Shown here: piece after piece, positions 27,614 to 38,844 of the stretch
Layout of the letters: the number at the start of each line of letters is the position of its first letter
Position numbering within the stretch: position 1 is the first letter of the stretch
Assembly: GCF_013620795.1 (NCBI RefSeq)
Contig: NZ_LGLW01000004.1
Coordinates: 1-64,000, forward strand
Origin: Pseudomonas sp. Q2-TVG4-2
GTDB taxonomy: Bacteria; Pseudomonadota; Gammaproteobacteria; Pseudomonadales; Pseudomonadaceae
DNA length: 64,000 nucleotides
Reading direction: 5' to 3'
Position numbers and translations under genes: made by a program
The notes under the pieces: model-generated
Database searches by the model: none
The model's input: only the letters and a program-made list of their open reading frames with translations
Told to the model about the DNA's origin: nothing

Positions 27614-29086
27614 TTAGAAAACCGAGGCGAATTCGCCCAGTTCCACCTGTACGGACTTCAAACGCGTGTAATGCGCGAGCGAAGAAATACCGTTCTCGCG
27701 CCCGACGCCGGACTGCTTGTAGCCGCCAACCGGCATTTGCGCGGCCGACTCACCCCAGGTGTTGATCCAGCAGATCCCGGCTTCCATTTGATGAATGATG
27801 CGGTGGGCGCGCACCAGATCAGGTGTCACCACACCAGCCGCCAGGCCATAGTCGCTGTCATTGGCGCGGCGCACCGCTTCCTCTTCGTCGTCATAGGGCA
27901 GCAGGCTCAGTACCGGGCCGAAGATTTCTTCGCAGGCGATGATCATGTCGTCGGTACAGTCGCTGAAGATGGTCGGCTCGATGTAGGCGCCCCGGCCGAA
28001 CTCTCCGCTGGTCACCCGTTCACCACCACACAGCAGGCGCGCACCCTGCGCCTTGCCCTTGGCGATGTAGCCCAGCACGTTCTGCATATGGCCGAAGCTG
28101 ACCATGGGTCCGAAGGTGGTCTGCTCATCCTGCGGATCGCCCATGCGGATGCGCTTGACCCGCTCCAGCAGCTTGGCCTCGAACTCGCCGAGCAGCGTGC
28201 GCGGCACGAAGACACGGGTGCCATTGGTGCAGACCTGTCCGGAGCTGAAGAAGTTGGCCATCACGGCTATATCCGCCGCGCGATTCAGATCGGCGTCTTC
28301 GCAGACGATCAGCGGCGACTTGCCGCCCAGTTCCATGGTCACGTCCTTCAGCGAAGAACTGGCAGCGCTGGCCATGACTTTCTTGCCCGTCGCCACGCCA
28401 CCGGTGAAAGACACCTTGGCGATGCGCGGGTGCTCGGTGAGCATGGCGCCGATCTCGGCACCGGTGCCGGTCAGTACGTTGAACACGCCCGCTGGCAGCC
28501 CTGCCTCGGTGAAGATCTCGGCAAGCTTGAGCGCGCTCAGCGAGGTCACTTCACTGGGTTTGAAGATCATCGCGTTACCAGCAGCCAATGCCGGCGCAGC
28601 CTTCCACAGGGCGATCTGGATCGGATAGTTCCACGCGCCGATCCCGGCCACCACGCCGAGCGGTTCACGCCGGGTATAGACGAAACTGGTGTCGCGCAGC
28701 GGGATCTGCTCACCTTCGATGGCGGGTGCGAGGCCGGCGTAGTACTCGAGCACGTCGGCACCGGTGACGATATCGACGCTGCGGGTTTCCATCAGCGGCT
28801 TGCCGGTGTCCAGGGTTTCCAGCAGCGCCAGTTCGTCGTTGCGCTCACGTAGCAGATCGACCGCCTTGCGCATGATGCGAGAACGCTCCATACCGGTCAG
28901 TGCCGCCCAGATCTTCTGGCCGTTCTCGGCGCTGGCGACCGCACGTTCGAGATCGGCGCGGGTTGCCTGAGCGACCTCCGCGAGCACCTCACCGTTGGCC
29001 GGATTGACGCTTTCGAACACGTCGCCACCGCTGGCATTGACATAGGCGCCATCGATATAGAGCTGTTGCCGTGGATAACGGGCCAT
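27614..29086 (-). CDS. betB: Betaine aldehyde dehydrogenase BetB
   Basis: A 490-aa aldehyde dehydrogenase converting betaine aldehyde to glycine betaine with NAD(P)+. The cofactor region includes [12 protein letters not shown], the general-base glutamate is in [12 protein letters not shown] (~250-261) and the catalytic cysteine is in [15 protein letters not shown] (~279-293). Length and sequence fit Pseudomonas BetB closely. AAAGAGG precedes the ATG. It sits between betT and betA in one orientation; the 97 bp upstream lack the betI gene usually found at this position. Confidence 0.95.
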   Translation of the reverse strand: MARYPRQQLYIDGAYVNASGGDVFESVNPANGEVLAEVAQATRADLERAVASAENGQKIWAALTGMERSRIMRKAVDLLRERNDELALLETLDTGKPLMETRSVDIVTGADVLEYYAGLAPAIEGEQIPLRDTSFVYTRREPLGVVAGIGAWNYPIQIALWKAAPALAAGNAMIFKPSEVTSLSALKLAEIFTEAGLPAGVFNVLTGTGAEIGAMLTEHPRIAKVSFTGGVATGKKVMASAASSSLKDVTMELGGKSPLIVCEDADLNRAADIAVMANFFSSGQVCTNGTRVFVPRTLLGEFEAKLLERVKRIRMGDPQDEQTTFGPMVSFGHMQNVLGYIAKGKAQGARLLCGGERVTSGEFGRGAYIEPTIFSDCTDDMIIACEEIFGPVLSLLPYDDEEEAVRRANDSDYGLAAGVVTPDLVRAHRIIHQMEAGICWINTWGESAAQMPVGGYKQSGVGRENGISSLAHYTRLKSVQVELGEFASVF

Positions 29087-29183
29087 GATTTACCTCTTTC
29101 GTTGTCCGGATGGCAGCGACCGGGTGGGCCGCTGCCACGGGTTGGGGAGCCACGGACGAACCTGTAGGCCCGCCGTGACTACG

Positions 29184-31253
29184 TCAGCTGGCGCCAGGGG
29201 CAGCGCCCGGTTCGGATATATCACCGGCCAGGGTGCCTTTCTCGCGCTGCAGATGCAGGAACTGCATGTGGTGTTCGTAGTGATCGAGAATGTCTTCGAT
29301 CAGCTGCCGTTTGGAGTAGCCCATCAGGTCGTAGCCGAGACTCCCCTGGCGCAGGTGCACTTCGAGGCGGTAGTAGTGGGCACGGCTGCTCTGGGTCCGT
29401 ACGGCAAACGAAGGCATGGAGCCGCGCACCGGCCAGATCTGATAGGTAAAATCCTGCTCGCTGCCGAGATTGACGTTGAGGATCAGATGCTCGTTGCCAG
29501 CCTCGCCCTCGATGATTTCCACCGGCACGCCCTTTTCACCGAGCGCCTGGCGGATTTCCTCCATGGCCGGCTTGCATACCTCGTGCAGATAGCGGCGGAT
29601 CTGCGACTGGCTGGGAAAGCTCATCGCACGCGAGAGCCGCTGGCTCCAGTTCATGTGTGCATGTTCCAGCGTCGCGCGGCCGGACAACTGCCCAGGAAGA
29701 CTCTTCTGGATACTGTCCGCCATCTCTCCTTCGACATGCAGCGCTTTGAACAAGCCGACCATCATGAATAGCAGGACGATGGAGAATGGAAGTCCCATGA
29801 TCACCACGGTCCCCTGCAGTGCCGTCAAGCCGCCGGCGAGCAGCAGCGCTAATGTCAGCACCCCGATGATGGCGGCCCAGAGAACCCGCATCCAAACCGG
29901 CGCATCGCTGTTGACGTCCCTGAGAATCGAGGTGAAGTTGGATAGCACCAACGAGCCCGAGTCACCGGACGTGACGAAGAACACGATCGCCAGAACGGTC
30001 GCTACCGCAGTCGTCAAGCCAGCCCAGGGCAGGCTCTGAAGGAACAGATAGATTGAGGAGCCTGGATTGCTCACCGCTTGCGCGCCGAACTCGACTGCGC
30101 CGTTCATGACCATGTCGATGGCGCTGTTACCCATGATCGACATCCAGGCCATCATGAAGGCCAGCGGCAACAGCAAGGTACCAACTACGAATTCGCGAAT
30201 GGTCCGACCCCGTGAGATACGCGCGAGGAACAGCCCGACGAAGGGCCCCCACGCGATCCACCAGGCCCAGAAGAAAACGGTCCAGGCATTCAGCCAATCG
30301 GTGGGCTGATCATAGGCGTAGGTATCGAACGACAGGCTGATGAAGTTGGAGAAGTAGTCTCCGATGTTCATCACCAATGCATTGAGCAGGAAGGTGGTTT
30401 GCCCGGCGAACAACACGAAAAGCAGCAACAGCACCGCCAGCAGCATATTGAACTCGGACAGCCGGCGGATGCCGCGCTCCACCCCTGTCGCAGCCGATAT
30501 TGCCGAAAACACGACGATCAGCACGACCAGTACCGCCTGGGTCAAGGTGCCTTCCGGCACGCCGAAAATGTAGTTCAAACCGAAATTCAGCTGGATGATA
30601 CCGATGCCTAGACTGGTGGCGATGCCGAACACTGTTCCCAGCACGGCGGCGGTGTCGACGGTATGTCCGATGGGCCCGTAGATGCCTTTACCGAAAATCG
30701 GATAGAGCGACGAACGAATCGACAGGGGCAGACCCTGGCGAAAACTGAAATAGGCCAGCGACATGCCCACCAGCGTATACACACCCCAACCGGACAGGCC
30801 CCAATGAAGGAACGTCAGCTCCATTGCGTGACGCGCCGCCTGAGCGGTACCGCCCTCGCCTACCGGTGGATCGAGGAACTGAGTGATGGGCTCGGCAATG
30901 CAGAAAAACAGCAGGTCGATGCCGATCCCTGCCGAGAACAGCATGGCGGCCCAGGTGACGACGTTGAACTCGGGCTTGGAGTGATCAGGCCCAAGCCTGA
31001 TCTTGCCGTAGCGACTGGTGGCGATAACGACCACGAACAGCAGATACACCAGCACGGCAAGAAAATAGAACCAGCCGAACGTGTTTGAAATCCAGCCCAG
31101 CACGGTGTTGATGACCGAAAGGGAGGACTCCTTGAAAACGATGGTCCAGATCGCGAATAGCACGATGGCTATTGCCGAGCTGTAGAAAACGACTGGGTTA
31201 ATGCGGTCTCGTGATGTCTCGGTGTTGTCGGATGAGAGCTCAGCCTCGTTCAT
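29184..31253 (-). CDS. betT: BCCT-family choline transporter BetT
   Basis: A 689-aa betaine/choline/carnitine transporter with twelve hydrophobic segments and the family's tryptophan-rich WAWWIAWGPFVGLFLARIS stretch near residue 320. A hydrophilic C-terminal extension of about 190 residues is typical of the long osmotically regulated BetT type. It imports choline for BetA/BetB. I prefer ATG 31253, which follows AGGAGA at ideal spacing, over ATG 31292, which has no ribosome binding site and would add 13 charged residues. Confidence 0.9.
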   Translation of the reverse strand: MNEAELSSDNTETSRDRINPVVFYSSAIAIVLFAIWTIVFKESSLSVINTVLGWISNTFGWFYFLAVLVYLLFVVVIATSRYGKIRLGPDHSKPEFNVVTWAAMLFSAGIGIDLLFFCIAEPITQFLDPPVGEGGTAQAARHAMELTFLHWGLSGWGVYTLVGMSLAYFSFRQGLPLSIRSSLYPIFGKGIYGPIGHTVDTAAVLGTVFGIATSLGIGIIQLNFGLNYIFGVPEGTLTQAVLVVLIVVFSAISAATGVERGIRRLSEFNMLLAVLLLLFVLFAGQTTFLLNALVMNIGDYFSNFISLSFDTYAYDQPTDWLNAWTVFFWAWWIAWGPFVGLFLARISRGRTIREFVVGTLLLPLAFMMAWMSIMGNSAIDMVMNGAVEFGAQAVSNPGSSIYLFLQSLPWAGLTTAVATVLAIVFFVTSGDSGSLVLSNFTSILRDVNSDAPVWMRVLWAAIIGVLTLALLLAGGLTALQGTVVIMGLPFSIVLLFMMVGLFKALHVEGEMADSIQKSLPGQLSGRATLEHAHMNWSQRLSRAMSFPSQSQIRRYLHEVCKPAMEEIRQALGEKGVPVEIIEGEAGNEHLILNVNLGSEQDFTYQIWPVRGSMPSFAVRTQSSRAHYYRLEVHLRQGSLGYDLMGYSKRQLIEDILDHYEHHMQFLHLQREKGTLAGDISEPGAAPGAS

Positions 31254-31651
31254 CAGTTCTTTCTCCTGAACTTGTTCTGGCTTTTTTGACATCGCAGTGC
31301 GATGGATTGCGGCAGGCTATGTTTCGATTGCCGAAAGAGCGGCGCTTTGATTGCCTGAACTCAAGTGGCGATACCCCGTGGTATGCCGGAGTCGGCCGGC
31401 ATGTAGCACGGCGCACGAAGCTTTGGAGGGAAACAGCGGCAACTCAAAAATAGCCTATGTTCTGCAAAAAAGGCGGCGATTCTATAGAACTTGTTAGCAT
31501 CTTGCAGAAACGCATGATTCCCATCGCAAACACCTGCTACCGGCCCGGCCTGCTGCATTCATGTTTCGATCAGTGCCGCGCTAACGAAGGCGTACCTCGC
31601 CACAGCAGCAGGTAAGATGGCTACCCACGCTTTCACACCACAACGGCAAGC
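31254..31651. other. Divergent intergenic region between betT and trmO
   Basis: 398 bp without a gene I can support. It must hold the betT and trmO promoters. A small inverted repeat TGCCGG-N6-CCGGCA lies at 31384-31401, of the size of a repressor operator, but there is no link to a known regulator. No convincing -35/-10 pairs were recognised. Confidence 0.5.
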
Positions 31652-32350
31652 ATGTCCTATTCCGTTTCGCCCATTGGCTTCGTCCGCTCCTGTTTCAAGG
31701 AGAAGTTCGCAATTCCGCGACAGCCGCAATTGGCGCCCGCTGCACGGGGTGTACTCGAACTGATTCCACCCTTCGATCAGGCCCATGCGCTGGACGGCCT
31801 CGAGCAGGTCAGCCATGTCTGGCTGTTGTTTCTCTTCCACCAAGCCCTGGAAGCCGAGCCACGTTTACGGGTACGCCCACCACGTCTCGGCGGGAACCGC
31901 ATGGTGGGCGTCTTTGCGACGCGCTCGACGCACCGGCCCAACGGCATCGGCCAGTCGGTAGTCAGGCTCGAACGGATCGAGCCCGGCCGCCTACACCTGT
32001 CGGGGATCGATCTACTGGACGGCACGCCGGTGCTGGATATCAAGCCTTACGTTCCCTACGCCGATGCGGTCGCCGACGCGCGCAATGGCCTGGCCAACAA
32101 CACACCGGAACTCATCGCCGTGCGCTGGACCGAGACAAGCTTGGAGCAGGCCCGCGGCGAAGCGCTGCGGCTGAAAGAGCCACTGCAGGCGCTTATCGAA
32201 CAGTGTCTGGCGCAGGATCCGCGACCGGCTTACCAGGCGCCCGCACCGGAGCGACGCTACGGCACCCGCCTATGGGACGTCGAGGTGCGCTGGCATTACC
32301 CCGACCCCGCTTCCATTACGGTAGTGGAAGTGTTGCGGGTAGAGGGCTAG
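31652..32350 (+). CDS. trmO: tRNA m6t6A37 methyltransferase TrmO
   Basis: A 232-aa protein of the TsaA/YaeB family, which N6-methylates the threonylcarbamoyl-adenosine at position 37 of tRNAs using S-adenosylmethionine. The beta-barrel core carries the family's RPPRLGGNRMVGVFATRSTH and RPNGIGQSVV segments (~71-102) and LDIKPYVPYAD (~129-139). The C-terminal extension (~150-232) is as in E. coli TrmO. It starts divergently from betT and appears monocistronic. Confidence 0.92.
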   Translation: MSYSVSPIGFVRSCFKEKFAIPRQPQLAPAARGVLELIPPFDQAHALDGLEQVSHVWLLFLFHQALEAEPRLRVRPPRLGGNRMVGVFATRSTHRPNGIGQSVVRLERIEPGRLHLSGIDLLDGTPVLDIKPYVPYADAVADARNGLANNTPELIAVRWTETSLEQARGEALRLKEPLQALIEQCLAQDPRPAYQAPAPERRYGTRLWDVEVRWHYPDPASITVVEVLRVEG

Positions 32351-32457
32351 TCTGTGCCGTGCCAGTGCCGGTCTCCCGGGCCTCCTGTTTAGGGCGCCCA
32401 CGCAACGAATCGAATGCAGCGTCTTTTCGACACACCGTAACAGGACAGGTGACCGTC

Positions 32458-33057
32458 ATGCCCACAGCCGTCGGTATCTACCTTTATCCAGACGTTGAGG
32501 TACTCGACTTCGCAGGCCCCTACGAAGTCTTCACCACCGCTACGCGGGTAGCGCTTCGCGATGGGATGCCGCCGCCCTTCTCGACCGCCACCATCGCCGC
32601 ACGCAAGGGGCTGGTGCGCGCCAGGGCCGGCCTGGTGGTGCAACCCAACTTCAACTTCGCCAACCACCCGCCAATCGACCTGCTGATTATTCCCGGCGGT
32701 GTTGTAACGGCCGAGCTGGAGAACCCTGAGGTCGTGCAGTGGATCGAGAAGACCGCCGCTCAGGCCGGACTCACCGCCTCGGTCTGCACCGGCGCGTTCC
32801 TCCTGGCCAAGGCCAACGTGCTTTACGCCCATAAGGCAACCACACACTGGGAAGACATCACCGAGCTGAAAGCGATGTTTCCGATGCTCAAGATCGTCGA
32901 AGGCTGCCGATGGGTCGATGCCGGCCGTTACGTGACATCGGCAGGCATCTCAGCCGGGATCGACATGAGCCTGCACCTGGTCGAGCGAATCGCTGGCCGC
33001 GAGCTGGCCGAGGCCACCGCCCGGCAATTGGATTTCGATTGGCGTCAGAACGACTGA
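32458..33057 (+). CDS. DJ-1/PfpI-family protein
   Basis: A 199-aa class-I glutamine-amidotransferase-like protein. The nucleophile elbow is SVCTGAFLLAKA (~107-118) with the conserved cysteine. The N terminus IYLYPDVEVLDFAGPYEVF has the glutamate of the DJ-1/AraC-regulator type domain. There is no DNA-binding domain, so it is not an AraC regulator. Relatives include isonitrile hydratases, glyoxalase III and stress proteins; the function here is open. The start at 32458 follows AGGACAGGTG, and the longer upstream reading frame overlaps trmO without family sequence. Confidence 0.85.
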   Translation: MPTAVGIYLYPDVEVLDFAGPYEVFTTATRVALRDGMPPPFSTATIAARKGLVRARAGLVVQPNFNFANHPPIDLLIIPGGVVTAELENPEVVQWIEKTAAQAGLTASVCTGAFLLAKANVLYAHKATTHWEDITELKAMFPMLKIVEGCRWVDAGRYVTSAGISAGIDMSLHLVERIAGRELAEATARQLDFDWRQND

Positions 33058-33111
33058 CTGAGGCTCGGGCAACGCCAGCTTGCTGCACTGCCCTCCCCAG
33101 CCGGTCGGAAG

Positions 33112-35652
33112 CTACTGACGTGCTGGGGTGAGCAACAGCCGTTGGGTGCCGTAGACCTTGTCCAGATTCTCTGGTTTGAACGGGAAGCTCACGTAGCCGC
33201 CTTTCAGCCAGGCCTCGATACCGTCGGCGTAGTGCGGGCTCGCCGGGTTGCCCGATTGACCGGAACTGTTGAGCCCGATCATCGGCTCGTCACGCCCGAA
33301 GTCGACGATGATGCGCATTGCCGGGATCAACCAGCTATCGAAGTTATCGCCCCAGCGGTAGGCCGAAACGTTCAAGGTGCTGTGATCGCCGCCCGCCGCG
33401 TACGGGCCGCGGTCCAGATAGCTGCTGATTGCGTTAACGCCAGTGCGCTGGCTGGCTGACATGTAGGGTGCCAGCTGCGTCGTGCCCGTCTGCCACGTAT
33501 AGGTATGCAGTTTCCCCCAGCGCCAGCTAGTGCGATCAGCGCCTTGGGCGGCTTCCATGCGGCTGATCGCCGCCGCCAGAGAACGCGCCAGAATAGCGGG
33601 CTTATCTTCCTGGCGGGGCGTGCTCAGATCATCCCAGAACGGGCTGTCGTCGCGACCAAGCAGATGATCCGCCTGTGCCGAGTAAGAGGCGTTTGCGGTT
33701 TCCACCAGCGCCTTCCACGCGGCGCTACTGTCCGGCCCCAACTCATCGAGAAAGGTCTGACGTGCCGATTCCATCAGAAATGCCTCATACACGGCGGCAT
33801 CGCCTGAATCGGCGGCGAGCTTGCCATCGAAGCTCAGCAGTATCGAAAGCGCCTCGCGCGCCCTGCCCCGCTCAGGTTCGGCGAGCGCGTCAATCGCGGT
33901 TTTTAACGACTCAGCCATTCCGGGCGCCTGCAGCATGGTTTGCAGTTTGGCGGCGAAGGTCGTGGTCTGATCGTATTGCATCGCGATCACGCTGCGGCTG
34001 TCCTGCTTGCCCTGTGCGAGCAGCTCCGCAATTCGCTCGGCGCGCTCCGGGTAGTACCAGGAATTGGACAGCTGCATACCGTAGCCCTTGGGCACGGTGC
34101 GCTGGTTGGCCGTCGCGAGCCAGCCTTGCGCGGGGTCCTGATCATAGGGGTGCAGCATGGGATCGGCGTATCCATCCCAGTCATATCGCCCGTCCCAGCC
34201 CGGCGACGGCACCAGACCCACCCCTTCACGACGATTCGGGTAGCGCCCTGTCACCTGCCAACCAGTGCTTTGCTGGTCGGCAAATACGATGTTGAGCGCG
34301 GCGGCACGGATATCGCGAGTCGCCTCGAACGCCTGATCCACCGATTGAGCGCGGGTCAGGTCAAAAAACGCATCCAGCGATCGGTCGGCTTCGAACTGCG
34401 TCGTTTTGAGCGCCAGCCCGTAACCGCTGCTCAGTTGCAACGGTTGCAGGGGGTGCTTGCGCTCGCCCAGCACGCTGTTCAGCAGCGGGCCATTACGGGT
34501 CTCGTAGATGGTCTCGCGAACCGGTCGTGCGCCCTTGATGAAGAAGGTCTCGTGACGCTCGCGAGCCGGCACCCACTTGCCATCAGCGAGATACAGCAGG
34601 CGTCCACCTTCACGGCGCACCTGCTCTAGAAACAGATCCTGAGTATCGCCCATCACCATGGTCATGCCCCAGCCCAGTTTACCGTTGAAGCCCGCCACCA
34701 CCGCGGGCACGCCAGCGATCGTGACCCCGGCGGCCTGGAACTTGGGCGAGCGGATCTGTACGAAATTCCAGTACGAGGGCATCGACAGCGGCAGGTGCGT
34801 ATCGTTGGCCATCAGTGGCTTGCCACTGCGTGTATTGCTGCCCGATATCGCCCAATTGTTGGAAGCGGCGACGCCAAGCATGTTCAGCGAAGCCACCTGT
34901 GAGGCCGCACTGTCGAGCGCGGTCAGCCCTGGTATCTGGCCGCTCAGCTTCAGCTCTTTAAGCTTGTCGGCCTCCCCGAACGGCAGCGGCTCGTCAGGAT
35001 AGGTGGGTAGCAGCCAGGCGAGCTTGTCGCTACCGACCATCTGAGCCATGGCCAGCGAGGCGATCTCTTCCTGAAGGTTGACCGCCAAGCCGAAATTCAG
35101 CAGACAGAACACCAGTACCGAATCTTCAGCCTTCCAATACTCAGGCGTATAACCGGCGGCGGCCAGATCCATTGGTAACTTGTCCCGATGACGGAACAGA
35201 TACGCATTGACGCCCCGCGCGTAGACCTCGAAAAACCGTTTCATCCGCGGCGAGCTTTCTCGATACAGCACCGCAGCGCTTTGTCGAAGATTCGCGGCGC
35301 GCATGAAGCGGTCGATCTCCAGCACGCCAGGTCCCGCCATCTCGGCCAGGCGTCCTTCGGCCAAGAGACGCAAGCTGACCATTTGACTTAGACGATCGGT
35401 GGCGTGCACGTATCCCAGACCGAATAGCGCATCATGAAACGTGGCCGTCTCGATCAATGGCATCCCTAATGCATTGCGTCGAATGCTCACGCTCTTATCC
35501 AGGCCGGTGATCGCCTGGACGCCTTGCGCAGGTGGCAGGCTGTCGCTGTAGCGGCTATCCAGATAGGCCTGACAGCCGCCGAGGCCACCGGCTACCAATG
35601 CAGCGCCCAGGGTCAGGCGAACCAGAACAAACGGCAGACGCAGAGACATCAA
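33112..35652 (-). CDS. quiP: Acyl-homoserine lactone acylase QuiP (penicillin acylase family)
   Basis: An 846-aa Ntn-hydrolase precursor. It has a lipoprotein-like signal ([13 protein letters not shown], lipobox cysteine ~27), an alpha chain, and the autocleavage site before the catalytic serine in [13 protein letters not shown] near residue 263, which would open the beta chain. Further conserved segments are [13 protein letters not shown] and [14 protein letters not shown]. Sequence and length match P. aeruginosa QuiP, which hydrolyses long-chain AHL quorum signals. No luxI/luxR genes are in the window, so it may act on signals of others or on other amides. It ends a four-gene operon with the three small genes upstream. 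Confidence 0.85.
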   Translation of the reverse strand: MMSLRLPFVLVRLTLGAALVAGGLGGCQAYLDSRYSDSLPPAQGVQAITGLDKSVSIRRNALGMPLIETATFHDALFGLGYVHATDRLSQMVSLRLLAEGRLAEMAGPGVLEIDRFMRAANLRQSAAVLYRESSPRMKRFFEVYARGVNAYLFRHRDKLPMDLAAAGYTPEYWKAEDSVLVFCLLNFGLAVNLQEEIASLAMAQMVGSDKLAWLLPTYPDEPLPFGEADKLKELKLSGQIPGLTALDSAASQVASLNMLGVAASNNWAISGSNTRSGKPLMANDTHLPLSMPSYWNFVQIRSPKFQAAGVTIAGVPAVVAGFNGKLGWGMTMVMGDTQDLFLEQVRREGGRLLYLADGKWVPARERHETFFIKGARPVRETIYETRNGPLLNSVLGERKHPLQPLQLSSGYGLALKTTQFEADRSLDAFFDLTRAQSVDQAFEATRDIRAAALNIVFADQQSTGWQVTGRYPNRREGVGLVPSPGWDGRYDWDGYADPMLHPYDQDPAQGWLATANQRTVPKGYGMQLSNSWYYPERAERIAELLAQGKQDSRSVIAMQYDQTTTFAAKLQTMLQAPGMAESLKTAIDALAEPERGRAREALSILLSFDGKLAADSGDAAVYEAFLMESARQTFLDELGPDSSAAWKALVETANASYSAQADHLLGRDDSPFWDDLSTPRQEDKPAILARSLAAAISRMEAAQGADRTSWRWGKLHTYTWQTGTTQLAPYMSASQRTGVNAISSYLDRGPYAAGGDHSTLNVSAYRWGDNFDSWLIPAMRIIVDFGRDEPMIGLNSSGQSGNPASPHYADGIEAWLKGGYVSFPFKPENLDKVYGTQRLLLTPARQ

Positions 35653-35718
35653 CGGCTCCTTACAGGCAGGGCACTACGAGGTAGAGAGAATAGATGGTGT
35701 GATGCGAAGCCGTCGCGC

Positions 35719-36183
35719 TCAGGCAGCTTGGCGGTTTTTCGGCAGCACTTCGTCGAGCAGCCAGCGAGCGGAGCGGCGCGCCTCGGCCTTGTGCTGCAGT
35801 TCGAGCGCGCTGAAGTTGGCTTCATGACGACGGCGCTCGTTCTTATCCAATGCCTTCCAGGCAGCATGCGTCGGCACTTGCTCGGTCGCCTCGAAGAGCA
35901 CCTGGAAGACCTGGCAGCGCGGGTCTTGGCCAAGGTTCGAGTCGTAGTTGTCCAGCAGGACCTTGATCCGGATCGCGCCCTCGATCAGGGGCACCTGCTC
36001 ATCGAGCAGGCTACCGGCGAGCACCCGCAGATCCGCCGCAAGGGCTGCATGCTGCTGCGCCTGCATGTCGGCAAGTTGTTGCTCTCTGCGCCAAACCCTG
36101 CGCCATAGATGCAGGGCATATCCGGCCAATGCTGCGATTAGCAGTAGAGCGGAAATCAGCAGCACTGTGGCGAGGGGCGTCAT
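35719..36183 (-). CDS. DUF2489-like single-pass membrane protein
   Basis: A 154-aa protein with one N-terminal transmembrane helix (TVLLISALLLIAALAGYALHL, starting at ~6 and ending ~26) followed by a soluble helical domain with RVLAGSLLDEQVPLIEGAIR in the middle. It resembles the DUF2489 family; no function is known. ATG 36183 is used because the open frame further upstream overlaps the SEC-C gene. It lies 66 bp upstream of quiP and 7 bp after the SEC-C gene, so it is part of the same operon. Confidence 0.75.
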   Translation of the reverse strand: MTPLATVLLISALLLIAALAGYALHLWRRVWRREQQLADMQAQQHAALAADLRVLAGSLLDEQVPLIEGAIRIKVLLDNYDSNLGQDPRCQVFQVLFEATEQVPTHAAWKALDKNERRRHEANFSALELQHKAEARRSARWLLDEVLPKNRQAA

Positions 36184-36190
36184 GGGCGGA

Positions 36191-36388
36191 TCAAGCTCCG
36201 TGGCACTTCTTGAATTTTTTTTGACTGCCGCACGGGCAAGGATCATTCCGGCCGACATCCTTCAGCGGATTGCGAACCGGATCATGGCTATGGTTGCAGT
36301 GCGGGCCGTGGACGTGCCCTTGATCTGCATGATCGTGTTCGTGATCGTGGTTGCAATCAGGACCGTGCACGTGGGTTTCATGGTTCAT
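36191..36388 (-). CDS. Small His-rich SEC-C motif protein
   Basis: A 65-aa protein in two parts. The N-terminal half is rich in histidine and cysteine ([15 protein letters not shown], then [11 protein letters not shown]), likely metal-binding. The C-terminal part is a complete SEC-C zinc motif ([17 protein letters not shown], ~48-64), as at the end of SecA. It may act as a metal-storage or zinc-linked protein-binding factor; no function is established. The same [11 protein letters not shown] string ends an unrelated protein at 54226. The gene is tightly packed between its neighbours. Confidence 0.85.
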   Translation of the reverse strand: MNHETHVHGPDCNHDHEHDHADQGHVHGPHCNHSHDPVRNPLKDVGRNDPCPCGSQKKFKKCHGA

Positions 36389-36397
36389 CGGTGTTGC

Positions 36398-36895
36398 CTA
36401 CTCAGGGATAAAGTTGCCGGGGATTATCTCGCCATTGGTGGCGATGTGCACGCGCCGACCAAGCAGCAGGCCCGTTTTCAACTCACCTTCCAGACGATAG
36501 GCGATTGGCCGGTCCGGCTTTTCCAGTAGCCGCACGATGTATTTCATGTGCCGCCAGAGATTGGTATGGATCGGGACTTCGTAGTAATCGAAGCCATTAG
36601 CAGGCACCGTAGCCCAGCCACTGGACTCGCCGCTCGCCAGTTCAATGTCGTTGAGATGAACGGTGTAGACCAGGCCACGCACCGGTAGGCTTTGCTCATT
36701 GGGATTGTCGATACGAAAACGCAGCATGAACTGCTGTTCGAGAAGCCTCGCCTTGATGATCTCCACGTCGGTGAGCTGAACGCGAGGATCCCGGAAATCA
36801 CTGCTGAACCAGGTCGAACAACCGGAAAGGCCGGATAGCAGCCCCAGCAAAACCACTACTCTCGATATTCTTCTTATAGGTGCGTGGCAAAGCAT
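36398..36895 (-). CDS. LEA type 2 / WHy-domain lipoprotein
   Basis: A 165-aa predicted lipoprotein. The signal peptide ends in a lipobox (LLGLLSGLSGC, cysteine ~25), followed by a single beta-sandwich domain of the LEA14 type with RFRIDNPNEQSLPVRGLVYT (~57-76). Such proteins are linked to stress tolerance, but their task in bacteria is unclear. ATG 36895 follows TTGGAG; a longer frame starts at TTG 36946 and would bury the signal peptide. It is the first gene of the operon leading to quiP. Confidence 0.8.
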   Translation of the reverse strand: MLCHAPIRRISRVVVLLGLLSGLSGCSTWFSSDFRDPRVQLTDVEIIKARLLEQQFMLRFRIDNPNEQSLPVRGLVYTVHLNDIELASGESSGWATVPANGFDYYEVPIHTNLWRHMKYIVRLLEKPDRPIAYRLEGELKTGLLLGRRVHIATNGEIIPGNFIPE

Positions 36896-37076
36896 TCCGG
36901 TACTCCAAAGGACGGCCAAGTGTAGCAAGCGGCGGATCGGCTGCAATGGGTTGTGGCGAAATTAGCACGTCCCTGCTACGTCTTTGCTACGGCTGGCGTT
37001 GCTGCCCGCAGAAACCATAACCGCCTCCGCCGCGCAATGGCTTCCCTTTCTCAAGCAGCCGCCAGCCGCGCCCTTT

Positions 37077-37829
<753 letters not shown>

Positions 37830-38828
37830 TCAAACGATCAGTTCGGCTGCTTTGAGCGCGGCGATGGATGCGCGCCAACGCGGATCCTGCTTATATTCCA
37901 GCGAGCCCGACGCGCGATTGCGCATCTTTGCGAGCGTCGGCGATGGCTGCGCACCGAGACGCTGCAATGCCGACAGCGCCAACTCGGCGGCCCCCCGGTC
38001 GTTGCACACCAGCCCCATGTCGCAGCCCGCCGTTAACGCCGCTTCGATGCGGCTCGCCGCGTCGCCCGCGACATGCGCACCGGCCATCGACAAGTCATCG
38101 CTGAAGATCACGCCGCGGAAACCCAGCTCCTTGCGCAGGATATCCTGCAACCACCGCGGGGAAAAACCGGCCGGCTTGTCGTCCACCTGCGGATAGATCA
38201 CATGCGCTGGCATCACCGCATCGAGCTGGCTCGCCAGCTGTTGGAACGGAATCAGATCATGGCTGCGCAACTCGTCCATTCCGCGCTCGTCAACCGGAAT
38301 CGCGACATGCGAATCGGCTTCCGCCCAGCCATGACCTGGGAAATGCTTGCCCGTGGCGGCCATTCCGGCGCTGTGCATGCCCTTGATAAAGGCACCGGCC
38401 AGTTCGGTCGCACGCTGCGGATCACCTTCGAATGCGCGGGAACCAACCACCGCGCTGCGCTGATGATCGAGGTCGAGCACTGGCGCGAAGCTGAAGTCCA
38501 GCCCAACCGCCAGTACTTCAGTGGCCATCACCCATCCGCAAACCTCAGCCAACCCCTGGGCATCGACATGCGAGGCAAACTCGCGCATCGCCGGCAAGCG
38601 GACGAAATCACGCCGCAGCCGCTGAACACGCCCACCCTCTTGATCGACAGCCAGCAGAATGTCGGGCCGTACAGCTCGAATCGCGCGACAGAGCGCCTGC
38701 ACTTGGAGGACGCTTTCGATATTGCGGGCAAACAGAATCAGCCCGCCTACTTCCGGCTGGCGCAGCAACTGGCGATCCTCGGCGGTCAGCCAGGTGCCGG
38801 CGATGTCCAGCATCAATGAACCTTGCAT
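37830..38828 (-). CDS. nagZ: Beta-N-acetylhexosaminidase NagZ
   Basis: A 332-aa family GH3 enzyme that removes N-acetylglucosamine from anhydromuropeptides in the cytoplasm during cell-wall recycling, so it affects AmpC induction. The signature KHFPGHGWAEADSHVAIP (~162-179) carries the catalytic histidine/aspartate loop, and SDDLSMAGA (~245-253) the nucleophile aspartate. No signal peptide. Sequence and length match Pseudomonas NagZ. It lies between the L,D-transpeptidase gene (16 bp) and the MTI phosphorylase gene (15 bp), consistent with co-transcription. Confidence 0.95.
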   Translation of the reverse strand: MQGSLMLDIAGTWLTAEDRQLLRQPEVGGLILFARNIESVLQVQALCRAIRAVRPDILLAVDQEGGRVQRLRRDFVRLPAMREFASHVDAQGLAEVCGWVMATEVLAVGLDFSFAPVLDLDHQRSAVVGSRAFEGDPQRATELAGAFIKGMHSAGMAATGKHFPGHGWAEADSHVAIPVDERGMDELRSHDLIPFQQLASQLDAVMPAHVIYPQVDDKPAGFSPRWLQDILRKELGFRGVIFSDDLSMAGAHVAGDAASRIEAALTAGCDMGLVCNDRGAAELALSALQRLGAQPSPTLAKMRNRASGSLEYKQDPRWRASIAALKAAELIV

Positions 38829-38844
38829 GATGATGAGTAGATCC

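Noticed and set aside
27551..28852. 433-aa ORF on the + strand opposite betB
   Set aside because: Shadow frame; betB is clear on the other strand.
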